Assembly: GCA_014523485.1 (NCBI GenBank)
Contig: JAATVK010000052.1
Location: forward strand, 1-19,907
Source of the DNA: Nitrososphaerales archaeon TH5894
GTDB taxonomy: Archaea > Thermoproteota > Nitrososphaeria > Nitrososphaerales > Nitrososphaeraceae
Length of the DNA stretch: 19,907 nt
Reading direction: 5' to 3'
Part shown: positions 1 through 7,436 of the stretch, one piece after another
Position numbering within the stretch: the stretch's first letter is position 1
Layout: the number at the start of each line of letters is the position of its first letter
The notes under the pieces: model-generated
Seen by the model: only the letters and a program-made list of their open reading frames with translations
What the model was told of the DNA's origin: nothing
The model's database searches: none
Position numbers and translations under genes: made by a program

Positions 1-95
1 AGTAATATTTCTACTAATCTTTTGAAAAAGAATATATTAACTATTAGACAAAATTAGAAAAAATAAAATAATGTATTATAACGTCATTCGAATAT

Positions 96-671
96 ATGAG
101 ATTAATAACTGCTACTAGTTATGTTATTTTACTATCTTTGTTATATATATCAGTAAATAATTCTGTAAATATTGTTAACGATGCATCTGGATTGTTTCAT
201 TCTGGAAAATCCCAAGATGATTTTAAGACATATGAAAATCCAAAACTAAAGTTTAGCATACAATATCCTTCAACTTGGCAAAAAGAAGAACGTTTGAATG
301 ATTTCGTTACCTTTCTTGCTCCAATTGTAGATTCAAGTCATTATAAATCTCCAGCTGGGTTGGGAATCTCTTCATTGAGTGTAAGTAATGTATCACTAAA
401 TACAATCGTAAATATCCATCTCAAAAATAATACAAATAACCTTAAAGATTTTCAGTTGATAGAATCATCTGATACAATTCTTGCAGATAATAGACAAGCA
501 AAAAAAATAATCTTTACCGCAATGGATGATGAAAAAAAACAAGCACTTCAACTTATTACTAAAAATAATGATAAAGTGTATCTTATTACTTACAAAGCGT
601 ATGTTGATAAATACGAACAGTATTTGCCAATAATCCAAAAAATGCTTAATTCATTAGTATTTTTGAAATAG
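96..671 (+). CDS. Secreted PsbP/DcrB-like lipid-free surface protein
   Basis: A 191-residue protein with an N-terminal hydrophobic segment (about residues 4-21), read as a signal peptide or membrane anchor. A single mixed alpha/beta domain follows from about residue 44. The segment YENPKLKFSIQYPSTWQ (46-62) is the typical opening of PsbP-like/DcrB-like domains (a bound or mature region starting with a strand, then YP..W). These domains are very common in exported proteins of ammonia-oxidising archaea, where their role is unknown; in plants PsbP serves photosystem II, which cannot apply here. There is no lipobox cysteine and no cysteine at all. The gene stands alone on the plus strand, convergent with the next gene. 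The ATG at 96 is the only start that keeps the signal segment intact. The fold assignment is by motif only; precise function unknown. Confidence 0.8.
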   Translation: MRLITATSYVILLSLLYISVNNSVNIVNDASGLFHSGKSQDDFKTYENPKLKFSIQYPSTWQKEERLNDFVTFLAPIVDSSHYKSPAGLGISSLSVSNVSLNTIVNIHLKNNTNNLKDFQLIESSDTILADNRQAKKIIFTAMDDEKKQALQLITKNNDKVYLITYKAYVDKYEQYLPIIQKMLNSLVFLK

Positions 672-750
672 TTATAATTTACTTTATCTACTATAAAATG
701 AATAGGTAATTATAAGCATATGGTGGGTAAATAACAATTTTTATTACTAA

Positions 751-776
751 TACTACGATTTATTGGAATAGTAGTA
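751..776. repeat. Inverted repeat between convergent genes
   Basis: TACTAC at 751-756 and GTAGTA at 771-776 form a perfect six-base inverted repeat around a 14-base loop. It lies in the 219-base gap between the ends of two convergent genes and could help end the plus-strand transcript, although no T-run follows directly. It is weak enough to occur by chance in DNA this rich in A and T. Confidence 0.3.
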
Positions 777-844
777 CGAATAATATTAATATATCTTGCT
801 TAGTGAGAAAATAACTGTTTATATAAATAAAAAGATGATGAATG

Positions 845-885
845 GATAAAAATGAAAAATAAATTAAATCTTTTTTAGAAGATTT
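845..885 (-). terminator. Hairpin plus T-rich tract after the secreted-protein gene
   Basis: Five bases past the stop of the minus-strand gene at 891 there is a perfect seven-base inverted repeat, AAATCTT at 866-872 with AAGATTT at 879-885. Read on the minus strand it is followed by a T-rich stretch (865 down to about 845). Stem, short loop and following T-runs in this order fit a terminator; in archaea the T-runs probably matter more than the stem. Confidence 0.55.
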
Positions 886-890
886 GAATA

Positions 891-1496
891 TTATTCTGTA
901 TGTTCAGATTTAGTGGTGTTCTGTGCATTTTCTGTATGAGCATGCTCTCCTTCCATTATTTCATTAATACCGATTACAACTGATGAAGTTGGTGGAAATT
1001 CTATTTCATCTTCTGTGGGATTCTTTAATGCAATATCTGTGATTGTTGTTACATTTCCTCCAGGTATTAAATCAACATGATATAGACATTGCTCGCCAGG
1101 AGTTGATAAAGCAGGTATATTTTCAAGAGTTGTTGCTGTCATGTTGGGTGCAGAACCTATTAAAACCTGGATTGTAGAATTACTATCAGCTGCACAAGGA
1201 ACTTTTAAAGCAACATGTCCATTCGTTATATGAGATGGGGTGGAGTCATACAGGTGTAAAAAATCTGTTCCAGGAATAATAGCATCTTGTAACAGTATTG
1301 TGACTGAGTCTCTTACAATAGAAGTTTTATTGTGTTCATTATCTTCTGATGAATGAGCTAATTTCGTTGCGTCTGCTTTTTCTTTTTCTTGAATTTGATT
1401 GTCTTCTTGAGTATAAGATGGAATATTATTAAAAATCCCTATTAGAATTGTTAGAGTTAAAATTACTATAGTACTATATTTTCTTATTATAAACAT
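891..1496 (-). CDS. Secreted protein of unknown function with one cysteine pair
   Basis: A 201-residue protein not assigned to a family. Residues 5-24 form a signal peptide or anchor after a short start containing R5 and K6. Then comes a charged, low-complexity linker (about 29-60) and one folded domain (about 61-180) with exactly two cysteines, C101 and C137, which could form a disulfide outside the cell. Five N-x-S/T sequons (near N56, N106, N118, N148 and N193) suit archaeal N-glycosylation. The tail from about residue 183 is acidic and carries histidines (EHAHTE, then SEHTE), so weak metal binding is possible but unproven. A TATA-like element at about 1527-1535 sits 30-odd bases before the ATG. 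It lies between a convergent PsbP-like gene and, upstream, a creatininase-family gene 154 bases away on the same strand. Confidence 0.75.
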   Translation of the reverse strand: MFIIRKYSTIVILTLTILIGIFNNIPSYTQEDNQIQEKEKADATKLAHSSEDNEHNKTSIVRDSVTILLQDAIIPGTDFLHLYDSTPSHITNGHVALKVPCAADSNSTIQVLIGSAPNMTATTLENIPALSTPGEQCLYHVDLIPGGNVTTITDIALKNPTEDEIEFPPTSSVVIGINEIMEGEHAHTENAQNTTKSEHTE

Positions 1497-1650
1497 CTAT
1501 TTTCCTAGAGATTTTTTGTTATTATACTTTATAGTACATTCTTCGAATAATGATAAAAATCAGTTATTTGTCCTAATTTTTTTTGATGTAGATTAGAATT
1601 TTTAATTCCGATTAATATTCTTATAAATTAAAACAGATTTGAAATATTCT

Positions 1651-2424
1651 TTAAAGGCATAGTCCATATTTCCATCTATTGTTTTCCATATCTAATAGAA
1701 AAGAGATTAATATATCTTCTAAAATCCTACAAATAACATCCCCTTTTTTTACAGAACCATTGTTGGGGGATCCAGTTGCACCAGTTTTGGTAAGTTCATC
1801 CATTGTCCAAAATATTCTTATGTGCTTTGGGAGATTAGGTATAGTATCCTCAGGTATATTATTTTTATTTACCAAATCCGGGCTAATTGTCATCATGGCT
1901 GAAGTTTCGGCTTCGCCTCCATGACCCAATCCATCCCATACATTAAAAGTATCTGGAGAAATTTTACCAATCAATTCCCACCAAGATTCCAAACATGCTA
2001 TAGTAATATTTGGATATCTATCTTTAGTATTTCTAGCGGCAATCTCAATGGGAGCTATATTTCCATCATGGCCATTAATGATTAAAATCTTATGTACTCC
2101 GTTGTTATATACACTCTCTAGTAAATTTTCAATTAGAGATATAAGAGTATTTGTTCCTATACTTATAGTCATATAAAATTTTTTATGATGGCTACTTACG
2201 CCATACGGAATAGGTGGAAGGATTATTAAATTTTGAATTTTTACAGCTACTCTTTTTGCCAATTCGAAAGGAAAAATGAAATCAGATCCAAATGGTAAAT
2301 GATCTCCGTGGTTTTCACATGATCCAAAGATTAATACTGCAACAGTTTTGTCATTTACTTTTTTTTTGATTTGATGAGCATTCATCTCTCCAATTAAAAA
2401 TAATTCATCATTTTTCATAATCAT
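1651..2424 (-). CDS. Creatininase-family metal-dependent amidohydrolase
   Basis: A 257-residue cytoplasmic enzyme of the creatininase/ArfB/MftE superfamily, near the usual 230-260 residues. The opening motif GSCENHGDHLPFGSD (34-48) supplies the usual metal ligands E37, H39 and D48. NGHDGN (117-122) supplies H119, and GHGGEAETS (167-175) supplies the late glutamate (E171 or E173). Family members hydrolyse cyclic or linear amide bonds with Zn or Mn: creatinine, a formamide intermediate in archaeal riboflavin/F420 synthesis (ArfB), or the mycofactocin precursor (MftE). NGH-x-GN is closer to ArfB/MftE than to true creatininase, where a glutamate follows the histidine. Ammonia-oxidising archaea make F420, so an ArfB-like role is possible, but no flavin or F420 gene is adjacent. 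The substrate stays open. An alternative ATG lies two codons downstream; a dyad at 2446-2461 overlaps the probable TATA region. Confidence 0.85.
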   Translation of the reverse strand: MIMKNDELFLIGEMNAHQIKKKVNDKTVAVLIFGSCENHGDHLPFGSDFIFPFELAKRVAVKIQNLIILPPIPYGVSSHHKKFYMTISIGTNTLISLIENLLESVYNNGVHKILIINGHDGNIAPIEIAARNTKDRYPNITIACLESWWELIGKISPDTFNVWDGLGHGGEAETSAMMTISPDLVNKNNIPEDTIPNLPKHIRIFWTMDELTKTGATGSPNNGSVKKGDVICRILEDILISFLLDMENNRWKYGLCL

Positions 2425-2863
2425 CTTAAGTTGTTCAAATATTTTTATTTATTGATAAATATCTAACAACAATCAACGATATTATTCTTTAACAATAAGA
2501 ATGTAACACCGATTCAAAAAAGTTAACAAATCACTATATACAAAGACTTGATAAAAATAGACATTTATTTGCTCTAAATCTACTATTTTTATAATTTATT
2601 ATATTTTTACTTACTGATATCCATCTTGAGATTCTCAAATTAGCTAAGATATACTTGATTTTGAAATGTACAAATTTTTCTGATACGAAAGGCTACTAAT
2701 ATCATAAGTGTATGATCTCATATATAGATTATGAGGCTAACTAAATAGTACGATTATAAACTATATAGATAAAGATTAAATTATCTAGAATTAACGAATG
2801 AATATAGAAATTTATTGTAAGTGATCATCAAGAAATATACATAACTAAAATTCATATTTAATA
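2425..2863. promoter_or_regulatory. 438-base divergent intergenic region with several dyads
   Basis: This gap separates the divergent creatininase-like and htrA genes and has no credible ORF or tRNA. It holds inverted repeats: TATTTAT-TG-ATAAATA (2446-2461), over the probable TATA zone of the minus-strand gene; ATTCTT/AAGAAT (2484-2502); the 13-base palindrome TTGAGATTCTCAA (2626-2638); and an alternating set of TCATA/TATGA at 2702-2734. A TATA-like AAATATAC at 2833-2840 lies about 27 bases before the htrA GTG, the spacing of a leaderless archaeal promoter. The dyads are directly visible; their role as protein-binding sites is inference. Confidence 0.45.
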
Positions 2864-4513
2864 GTGAACTATAAATTGATTTTAGAAAAATCTGTAGAAA
2901 AACTCTACAATAGAATGACATTATTAATTATAGCAGTTTCCTTGGTGACTTTAATTACAATTAATTATAGCATGGAAGATTCCCTTGCAAGCGAAAATAT
3001 TACCAATAAAACACAAACTCTCTCAGAATTATTCAAAAATGTAGAAAAATCGGTGGTGCAAGTTTCAAGTGATGATGAAACTACAGAATTGTTAGGTAGT
3101 AGATTAGGTTCAGGATTTATATATGATACAAATGGACACGTTATTACCAACAATCATGTAACAGCAGGAGGTAAAGACCTTCATATTACATTTTCTGACG
3201 GAACGATTTATACAGGTAAAGTAGTGGGCTCAGATCCGCATAGTGACCTTGCCCTTCTTTTAATAGATGATGTTCCCAAGGAAAAACTATTTCCATTAAC
3301 ATTGGGTAATTCATCTAATCTTATAGTTGGAGAAACTGTTGCTGCTGTTGGTAATCCTTTTGGTTTATCTGGTTCACTTACAGAGGGTATTATTAGTGGG
3401 CTAGGTAGATTGCTTCCATCAACACCAGAAAATATTTTCGGAACTGATAATCGAGTTGCATCATTCTCTATACCTGATATTATACAAACAGATGCGGCTA
3501 TCAATCCGGGTAATTCTGGAGGTCCTTTATTAAATCTGAAAGGAGAGGTAATTGGCATTAATTCTGCTATCTTCTCCAATACTGGTGTATACGCAGGAGT
3601 GGGATTTGCAATTCCATCAAACACATTAACAAAGGTAATACCAGAGTTAATAAAAAATGGTTCATATCCGCATCCTTGGCTTGGGATAACAGGAGTAGAT
3701 GTAACGCCTGATATTGCAAAGAAAATGAATTTAACAGAAGCACGAGGTTTCCTCGTAATTGATGTAAATTCCAATGGTCCAGCAGATAAAGCAGGAATAC
3801 GAGGTGGAGATAAAATTGATACTATAGATGGAAGAGAAGTTGAACTTGGTGGTGACGTTATTATAGCAATAGATAAAAATCCTGTTAGAAAAATAGACGA
3901 CATACTTTCTCATTTAGAAAGGGAAAAATCTGTGGGAGGTAACGTTTCATTAACCATAATTAGAGATGGAATTGTTCAGGAAAAAACTACTGTATTACAA
4001 GCAAGACCAGATTCTAAAACTCTTATTAGTTCATCACAGCATCCATCGTTAGGTATTACTGGAGTAGATATAACGCCTGATATTGCAAAGAAAATGAATT
4101 TAACAGAACCACGAGGTTTCCTCGTAATTGACATAAATGCCAATGGTCCAGCAGATAAAGCAGGAATACGAGGTGGATACGTAGTTGAAATAATAAATAA
4201 TACTCAATATAGATTAGGTGGAGATGTAATAGTTGGAATAGACAATAAGACTATAAATTCAGTTTCAGATATAACTGATTATTTGACAAATAAAAAAGCC
4301 GGTGATATTGTAAACCTAAAAATATTAAGAGACAACGAAATCGTAAATGTTCCCGTTAATTTGGAAATTATTAAGCCATTAGATCAACAGGATGAAGTTC
4401 TTCCATTCAATCCTAAAGATTTTGGTGACGATCAAGGGAAATTTACTGAACAATTAAAGAAGGAGTGTATGATGAATTTTAACGAAAGTATCTGTAATTT
4501 TCTGTTTAGATAG
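2864..4513 (+). CDS. Secreted HtrA/DegP-type serine protease with two PDZ domains
   Basis: A 549-residue trypsin-fold protease of the HtrA/Deg family, probably acting outside the membrane in quality control of exported proteins. It starts with a charged segment and a hydrophobic signal/anchor (about 19-34). The catalytic triad is complete: H98 in TNNHV, D128 in HSDLALL and S218 in PGNSGGP. Two PDZ domains follow (about 270-380 and 392-503). Their first 45 or so codons are nearly identical while the rest differs, pointing to recent duplication or gene conversion. The usual Deg architecture (signal, protease, two PDZ) is kept. The short C-terminal tail carries two cysteines (C535, C544). The start is GTG; an ATG at codon 18 would remove the positive residues before the signal segment, so GTG is preferred, and a TATA-like box about 27 bases upstream agrees. 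An unknown secreted protein follows 68 bases downstream. Confidence 0.95.
   Translation: MNYKLILEKSVEKLYNRMTLLIIAVSLVTLITINYSMEDSLASENITNKTQTLSELFKNVEKSVVQVSSDDETTELLGSRLGSGFIYDTNGHVITNNHVTAGGKDLHITFSDGTIYTGKVVGSDPHSDLALLLIDDVPKEKLFPLTLGNSSNLIVGETVAAVGNPFGLSGSLTEGIISGLGRLLPSTPENIFGTDNRVASFSIPDIIQTDAAINPGNSGGPLLNLKGEVIGINSAIFSNTGVYAGVGFAIPSNTLTKVIPELIKNGSYPHPWLGITGVDVTPDIAKKMNLTEARGFLVIDVNSNGPADKAGIRGGDKIDTIDGREVELGGDVIIAIDKNPVRKIDDILSHLEREKSVGGNVSLTIIRDGIVQEKTTVLQARPDSKTLISSSQHPSLGITGVDITPDIAKKMNLTEPRGFLVIDINANGPADKAGIRGGYVVEIINNTQYRLGGDVIVGIDNKTINSVSDITDYLTNKKAGDIVNLKILRDNEIVNVPVNLEIIKPLDQQDEVLPFNPKDFGDDQGKFTEQLKKECMMNFNESICNFLFR
3671..4177 (+). repeat. Long internal direct repeat in the htrA PDZ region (369-base period)
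   Basis: Bases 3671-3808 and 4040-4177, exactly 369 bases (123 codons) apart, match at 126 of 138 positions. From about 3696 only five differences occur in 113 bases. The following halves of the two PDZ domains (for example ELGGDVIIAID against RLGGDVIVGID) are clearly more different from each other, so the near-identity is confined to the first part of each domain. Confidence 0.85.
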
Positions 4514-4526
4514 ATAGCAAAGCCAC

Positions 4527-4540
4527 TTTCTTTTTTATAA
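4527..4540 (+). promoter_or_regulatory. T-run and TATA-like element between htrA and the next gene
   Basis: The stretch TTTCTTTTTTATAA lies 14 bases past the htrA stop. The T-run could end htrA transcription, and its TTTATAA end could serve as a TATA box for the gene starting at 4582, about 45 bases on. Both readings are inference; the two genes could equally be co-transcribed. Confidence 0.35.
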
Positions 4541-4581
4541 ATTGAGGTAAATCCGTCTTATTATTTTTAGAATAAGAACCT

Positions 4582-5607
4582 ATGAACCAAATTTTAGTAA
4601 TATTGTTAATGATAACAATATTATTATCTATTTATTTTATGACATTATCAAATGTGTATGGTAATGGAATACGAAATAATTTTGGTATTGATTATTTACC
4701 GCCACTTAATTTAGATGATACACCTCTAAGTTTATATGTTGAATTCAAACCTTCAATGACTAAATCAAATATTAATGAAAAAAAATCTTTGGTCTTTAAA
4801 TTAATAGATATTGATAAAAATATAACGTATATACCTGATTTTTATAATATTACTATATTAAAAAGCGAATTAAACGCCAAGAAAGTTACGGAAAATGTAT
4901 TTCTAAATGGATCTTTTATTTCGAAAAATGGAACCTTAATTCTAGAATTTGATTCAAATGAAAGAAAGAATGTAAAAAATGATAATCATTATGGAATTAG
5001 TAGAGATCTCAATGAGCAGCAAACAATAAGTGCTAATGAAAATGGAATAATACATATTGATAGACTTAAACTGGATAGTGGAATGTACAGATTAAAAGTA
5101 AATATTGCTTTATCTAACCATACTGATTTAAATAAGAATGTAATTCTTAAATTTGACTCCAATTTAAGTTTAGGAAACATAGTCGAGTTTGTAATAGACA
5201 ATAATCAAGATAAAAAATTAACCATTTTGTCCTTTAATGATAAAATAGTAAATTATAATTATGATCAACAATCTAGAAAAATTTTATTTGAAATTCCATT
5301 TAAATACAACATGACAAGAATTGAAGAGGGATTCATTTATATTCATATGGAAATAAAAATTCCAGAGACTTTTAATGAGTTGTTTAATGCAAAAGAGTAT
5401 TTGTCTACAATTAATAATATTGACCATGACAAAATAAGCTCAACATCTGTGTCAGTAGATAGATTTTCTAATTCTTCTAATGTAATGGTACATTTTATTT
5501 TAGATAGTAATAGTCTTTTTAAATTAACTAAAGAACGACAGGAGAATACGAGGGAAGGATCAGAAATGACACTTCGGTTTTCCCTACAACCTAAAAATAT
5601 CATCTAA
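4582..5607 (+). CDS. Large secreted glycoprotein-like protein of unknown function
   Basis: A 341-residue protein I do not recognise. The first 26 residues are hydrophobic and end at a plausible cleavage region (SNVYGNG), so it should be exported. The rest has no cysteine and alternates hydrophobic and polar residues, as in beta-sandwich domains: about 45-200 and 205-341 could be two such domains. Eight N-x-S/T sequons (NIT twice, NGS, NGT, NHT, NLS, NMT, NSS) are spread over the chain, suggesting a glycosylated surface protein. No C-terminal anchor or sorting signal is visible. PPLNLDDTPLSLYVEFKPS (40-58) opens the mature part. It lies 68 bases after htrA on the same strand, so it may share regulation with the protease or be a client; that is inference. 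Confidence 0.7.
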   Translation: MNQILVILLMITILLSIYFMTLSNVYGNGIRNNFGIDYLPPLNLDDTPLSLYVEFKPSMTKSNINEKKSLVFKLIDIDKNITYIPDFYNITILKSELNAKKVTENVFLNGSFISKNGTLILEFDSNERKNVKNDNHYGISRDLNEQQTISANENGIIHIDRLKLDSGMYRLKVNIALSNHTDLNKNVILKFDSNLSLGNIVEFVIDNNQDKKLTILSFNDKIVNYNYDQQSRKILFEIPFKYNMTRIEEGFIYIHMEIKIPETFNELFNAKEYLSTINNIDHDKISSTSVSVDRFSNSSNVMVHFILDSNSLFKLTKERQENTREGSEMTLRFSLQPKNII

Positions 5608-5739
5608 TATATTAAATAGAGAGATTGTAATAAATACAAAAGCATTTATAGATTTCTTGTACATGAATAGGTTAATTTAATTGTCTTGTAATAATAACAA
5701 ACAATCTTATAAAAATTATTACATAGTGTATGTATTTAT

Positions 5740-5749
5740 TGTTTAAACA
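5740..5749. repeat. Short perfect palindrome TGTTTAAACA
   Basis: A ten-base perfect palindrome in the 193-base gap between two convergent genes. No promoter is expected there, so it is either chance or part of transcript ends. Nothing else clear is present in the gap. Confidence 0.25.
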
Positions 5750-5800
5750 TCTCGTCTAAATTATAATAATTTTGTTATACAATAAATTAAGAGATTTATT

Positions 5801-6178
5801 TTATTTTATAGAATATGGTTTACCATAGTGATCTTCGTAATATCCACTTTCGTATTGGTCTGAAAATTCTCCATATATATCTTGATTATAATGCTTATCT
5901 GGGTGGAATGCATTTTCTGGTGGATAATCTTCTACTGGTGGATAATCTTCTACTGGTGGATAATCTTCTACTGGTGGATAATCTTCTACTGGTGGATAAT
6001 CTTCTACTGGTGGATAATCTTCTACTGGTGGGTAATCTGGAGCTAACCTGTCTCCATATCCTGAAACATCGATCAAAGGTGTGGTAGGAAATACCATAAA
6101 TGCTCCTAAAGTTATAGAGGCTAATATAATCAGTGAATTTGTTCTATTCATTTCTTTGCGTACATCAGATGAAAACAT
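5801..6178 (-). CDS. Small secreted repeat protein (six PPVEDY units)
   Basis: A 125-residue protein with a hydrophobic segment at about 15-34, read as signal peptide or anchor. Residues 50-85 are six exact copies of PPVEDY, preceded by the half unit APDY and followed by PPENAF. The tail (about 94-125) is rich in Tyr, His and acidic residues (YYEDHYGKPY). The repeats make an acidic, proline-kinked extended stalk that may span the cell wall zone or bind cations. No family is recognised. A TATA-like TTATATAAT at about 6204-6212 lies some 30 bases before the first ATG, which supports the start used here. The in-frame ATG at codon 10 would give a more usual signal peptide and remains possible. 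An opposite-strand open frame over the repeat (5815-6087, LLLVDN units) is its shadow. Confidence 0.7.
   Translation of the reverse strand: MFSSDVRKEMNRTNSLIILASITLGAFMVFPTTPLIDVSGYGDRLAPDYPPVEDYPPVEDYPPVEDYPPVEDYPPVEDYPPVEDYPPENAFHPDKHYNQDIYGEFSDQYESGYYEDHYGKPYSIK
5919..6026. repeat. Six perfect 18-base tandem repeats inside a gene
   Basis: The unit GGTGGATAATCTTCTACT (plus strand) repeats six times with no difference from 5919 to 6026. Decayed units sit on both sides (5901-5918, and from 6027 GGTGGGTAATCTGG). Each unit codes for PPVEDY on the minus strand. Copy changes in steps of 18 keep the reading frame. Confidence 0.95.
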
Positions 6179-6203
6179 TGTATATTAAGTGAATTCTAAG
6201 GCA

Positions 6204-6212
6204 TTATATAAT
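6204..6212 (-). promoter_or_regulatory. TATA-like box of the PPVEDY-repeat gene
   Basis: TTATATAAT centred about 30 bases upstream of the ATG at 6178, the position expected for an archaeal promoter with a very short or absent leader. Confidence 0.45.
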
Positions 6213-6336
6213 AAGTATTAATATTTTTAGTACATAATATTCTTAAGTCACATTAATACTATTCAAGTACTATATAATTAAAATATATTCTTATTCAAGT
6301 TTTCTTATATAAAATTTATATTAAATATGACTTATT

Positions 6337-7332
6337 TTACGAAAGTGATGAATATAATAATGGAAAAGAAATGTCATATCGGAAACTTGTATTAGAATGA
6401 CCTCCATCAAATTCTTCATAATGATGTTCAAGATTCATATTTCCAAGTTTTTGGTGAAGTATTCTTGCTCCAATGTGAAGGTTGAATTCGTCCTTGTTCC
6501 CGCAATCAAGGTACAAAAGTCTTATTTTTTTTAGGTTATTTTGATAGTCGCTTATCATTTGTATGGGATCCCATTTCTTCCACATTTTCCACGTCGCCTC
6601 ATTTAGTTCCCCAGTTTCAACATCAAAAGGAATTTTGATACCTAATTGTGATACTGGGTCTGGAGAGTAATGTGCTGCCATACATAAAATGTTTAAGGCA
6701 TTAAAATCATTTTTTTGTTTTTTATTGGGTTTATTCCAGAATTGATTAAACCAGTTTTCGATACCTCCGGTTTGCTTAAAACTTTGATAAGCGTTTGGAA
6801 AATCAGGTAAATAACAATATTCAAATGCTGCATCTCCAGAATGGCACGCAATCGCCTTGAATAATTCAGGGTAACGCATTCCTAAAACAAGTGAACCATA
6901 TCCACCCGAAGATTTTCCCCATACACCAAAAGACGAAATATTGTAATTATTTTGGATGAATGGGATTATTTCATCAACAAGATAGTCTTCATATCTTCCC
7001 GTAGCGGTAGAATTTATATACTGATTTCCTCCAAATTTTGTAAAACAATTTGGAATAACTAAAATCATAGAACCACATTTTTTTTCAGAAATTAATCTAT
7101 TCATTCTTTGCTCAATGTTTTCACTAAAAGGATCTAAATTGAAAAAAGTTCTACCATTACCACTAAATCCTGAAAGTCCAACAGCTGCTGGGAATCCTTT
7201 AGATCGACTAGGTGAATAATCATGAGGAACATATACTATGATTTCTCTATTATACGGATCTTTCAAAGGATTAGATTTTAATACTGAACTTTCAAAATTA
7301 TGAATAATTAATTTTCCCTCTGTAACAGTCAT
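6337..7332 (-). CDS. Esterase-D-type alpha/beta hydrolase
   Basis: A 331-residue cytoplasmic alpha/beta-hydrolase of the putative-esterase (esterase D/Fgh/antigen 85-like) group. The strand REIIVYVPHDY (29-39) is the usual start of this family. The nucleophile elbow is GKSSGG (139-144), giving S141. The likely acid is D281 in CGNKDEF and the likely base H312 in DGGHSN, so a full triad is present. There is no signal peptide, and seven cysteines are spread through the chain, which fits an intracellular location. Members cleave S-formylglutathione, acyl sugars, siderophore esters or cinnamoyl esters; the sequence alone does not choose among these, and archaea of this group lack glutathione. A TATA-like stretch at 7353-7364 lies 27 bases before the ATG. 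The gene follows a nucleotidyl cyclase gene on the same strand 104 bases away. Confidence 0.88.
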   Translation of the reverse strand: MTVTEGKLIIHNFESSVLKSNPLKDPYNREIIVYVPHDYSPSRSKGFPAAVGLSGFSGNGRTFFNLDPFSENIEQRMNRLISEKKCGSMILVIPNCFTKFGGNQYINSTATGRYEDYLVDEIIPFIQNNYNISSFGVWGKSSGGYGSLVLGMRYPELFKAIACHSGDAAFEYCYLPDFPNAYQSFKQTGGIENWFNQFWNKPNKKQKNDFNALNILCMAAHYSPDPVSQLGIKIPFDVETGELNEATWKMWKKWDPIQMISDYQNNLKKIRLLYLDCGNKDEFNLHIGARILHQKLGNMNLEHHYEEFDGGHSNTSFRYDISFPLLYSSLS

Positions 7333-7352
7333 TGTTGATACTATAATCTGTC

Positions 7353-7364
7353 TTAATATATAAT
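7353..7364 (-). promoter_or_regulatory. TATA-like box of the esterase gene
   Basis: TTAATATATAAT centred about 27 bases before the ATG at 7332, the spacing of a leaderless archaeal promoter. Confidence 0.45.
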
Positions 7365-7370
7365 GTGCAA

Positions 7371-7390
7371 ATTAAATTAAATTAAATTAA
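7371..7390. repeat. Tandem ATTAA repeat (four copies)
   Basis: Four perfect copies of the five-base unit ATTAA lie just upstream of the esterase TATA-like box. A simple-sequence tract able to change length by slippage; a regulatory effect is only a possibility. Confidence 0.75.
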
Positions 7391-7436
7391 TAAAACTGAA
7401 TTGGAAATAAAGTAAAACTAGGTTAAATTTTAAATT

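Noticed and set aside
1679..1924. 81-codon plus-strand open frame
   Set aside because: Antisense to the creatininase-family gene, no support of its own.
3208..3903. 231-codon open frame on the minus strand inside htrA
   Set aside because: Antisense to a clear protease with complete catalytic triad; its protein is low-complexity and without motifs.
5919..6026. Possible CRISPR array
   Set aside because: Repeat units are contiguous, 18 bases long, with no spacers, and lie in a coding frame.
5815..6087. Plus-strand open frame with LLLVDN repeats
   Set aside because: Mirror of the 18-base repeats; the minus-strand reading has a signal peptide and a TATA-like box, this one has neither.
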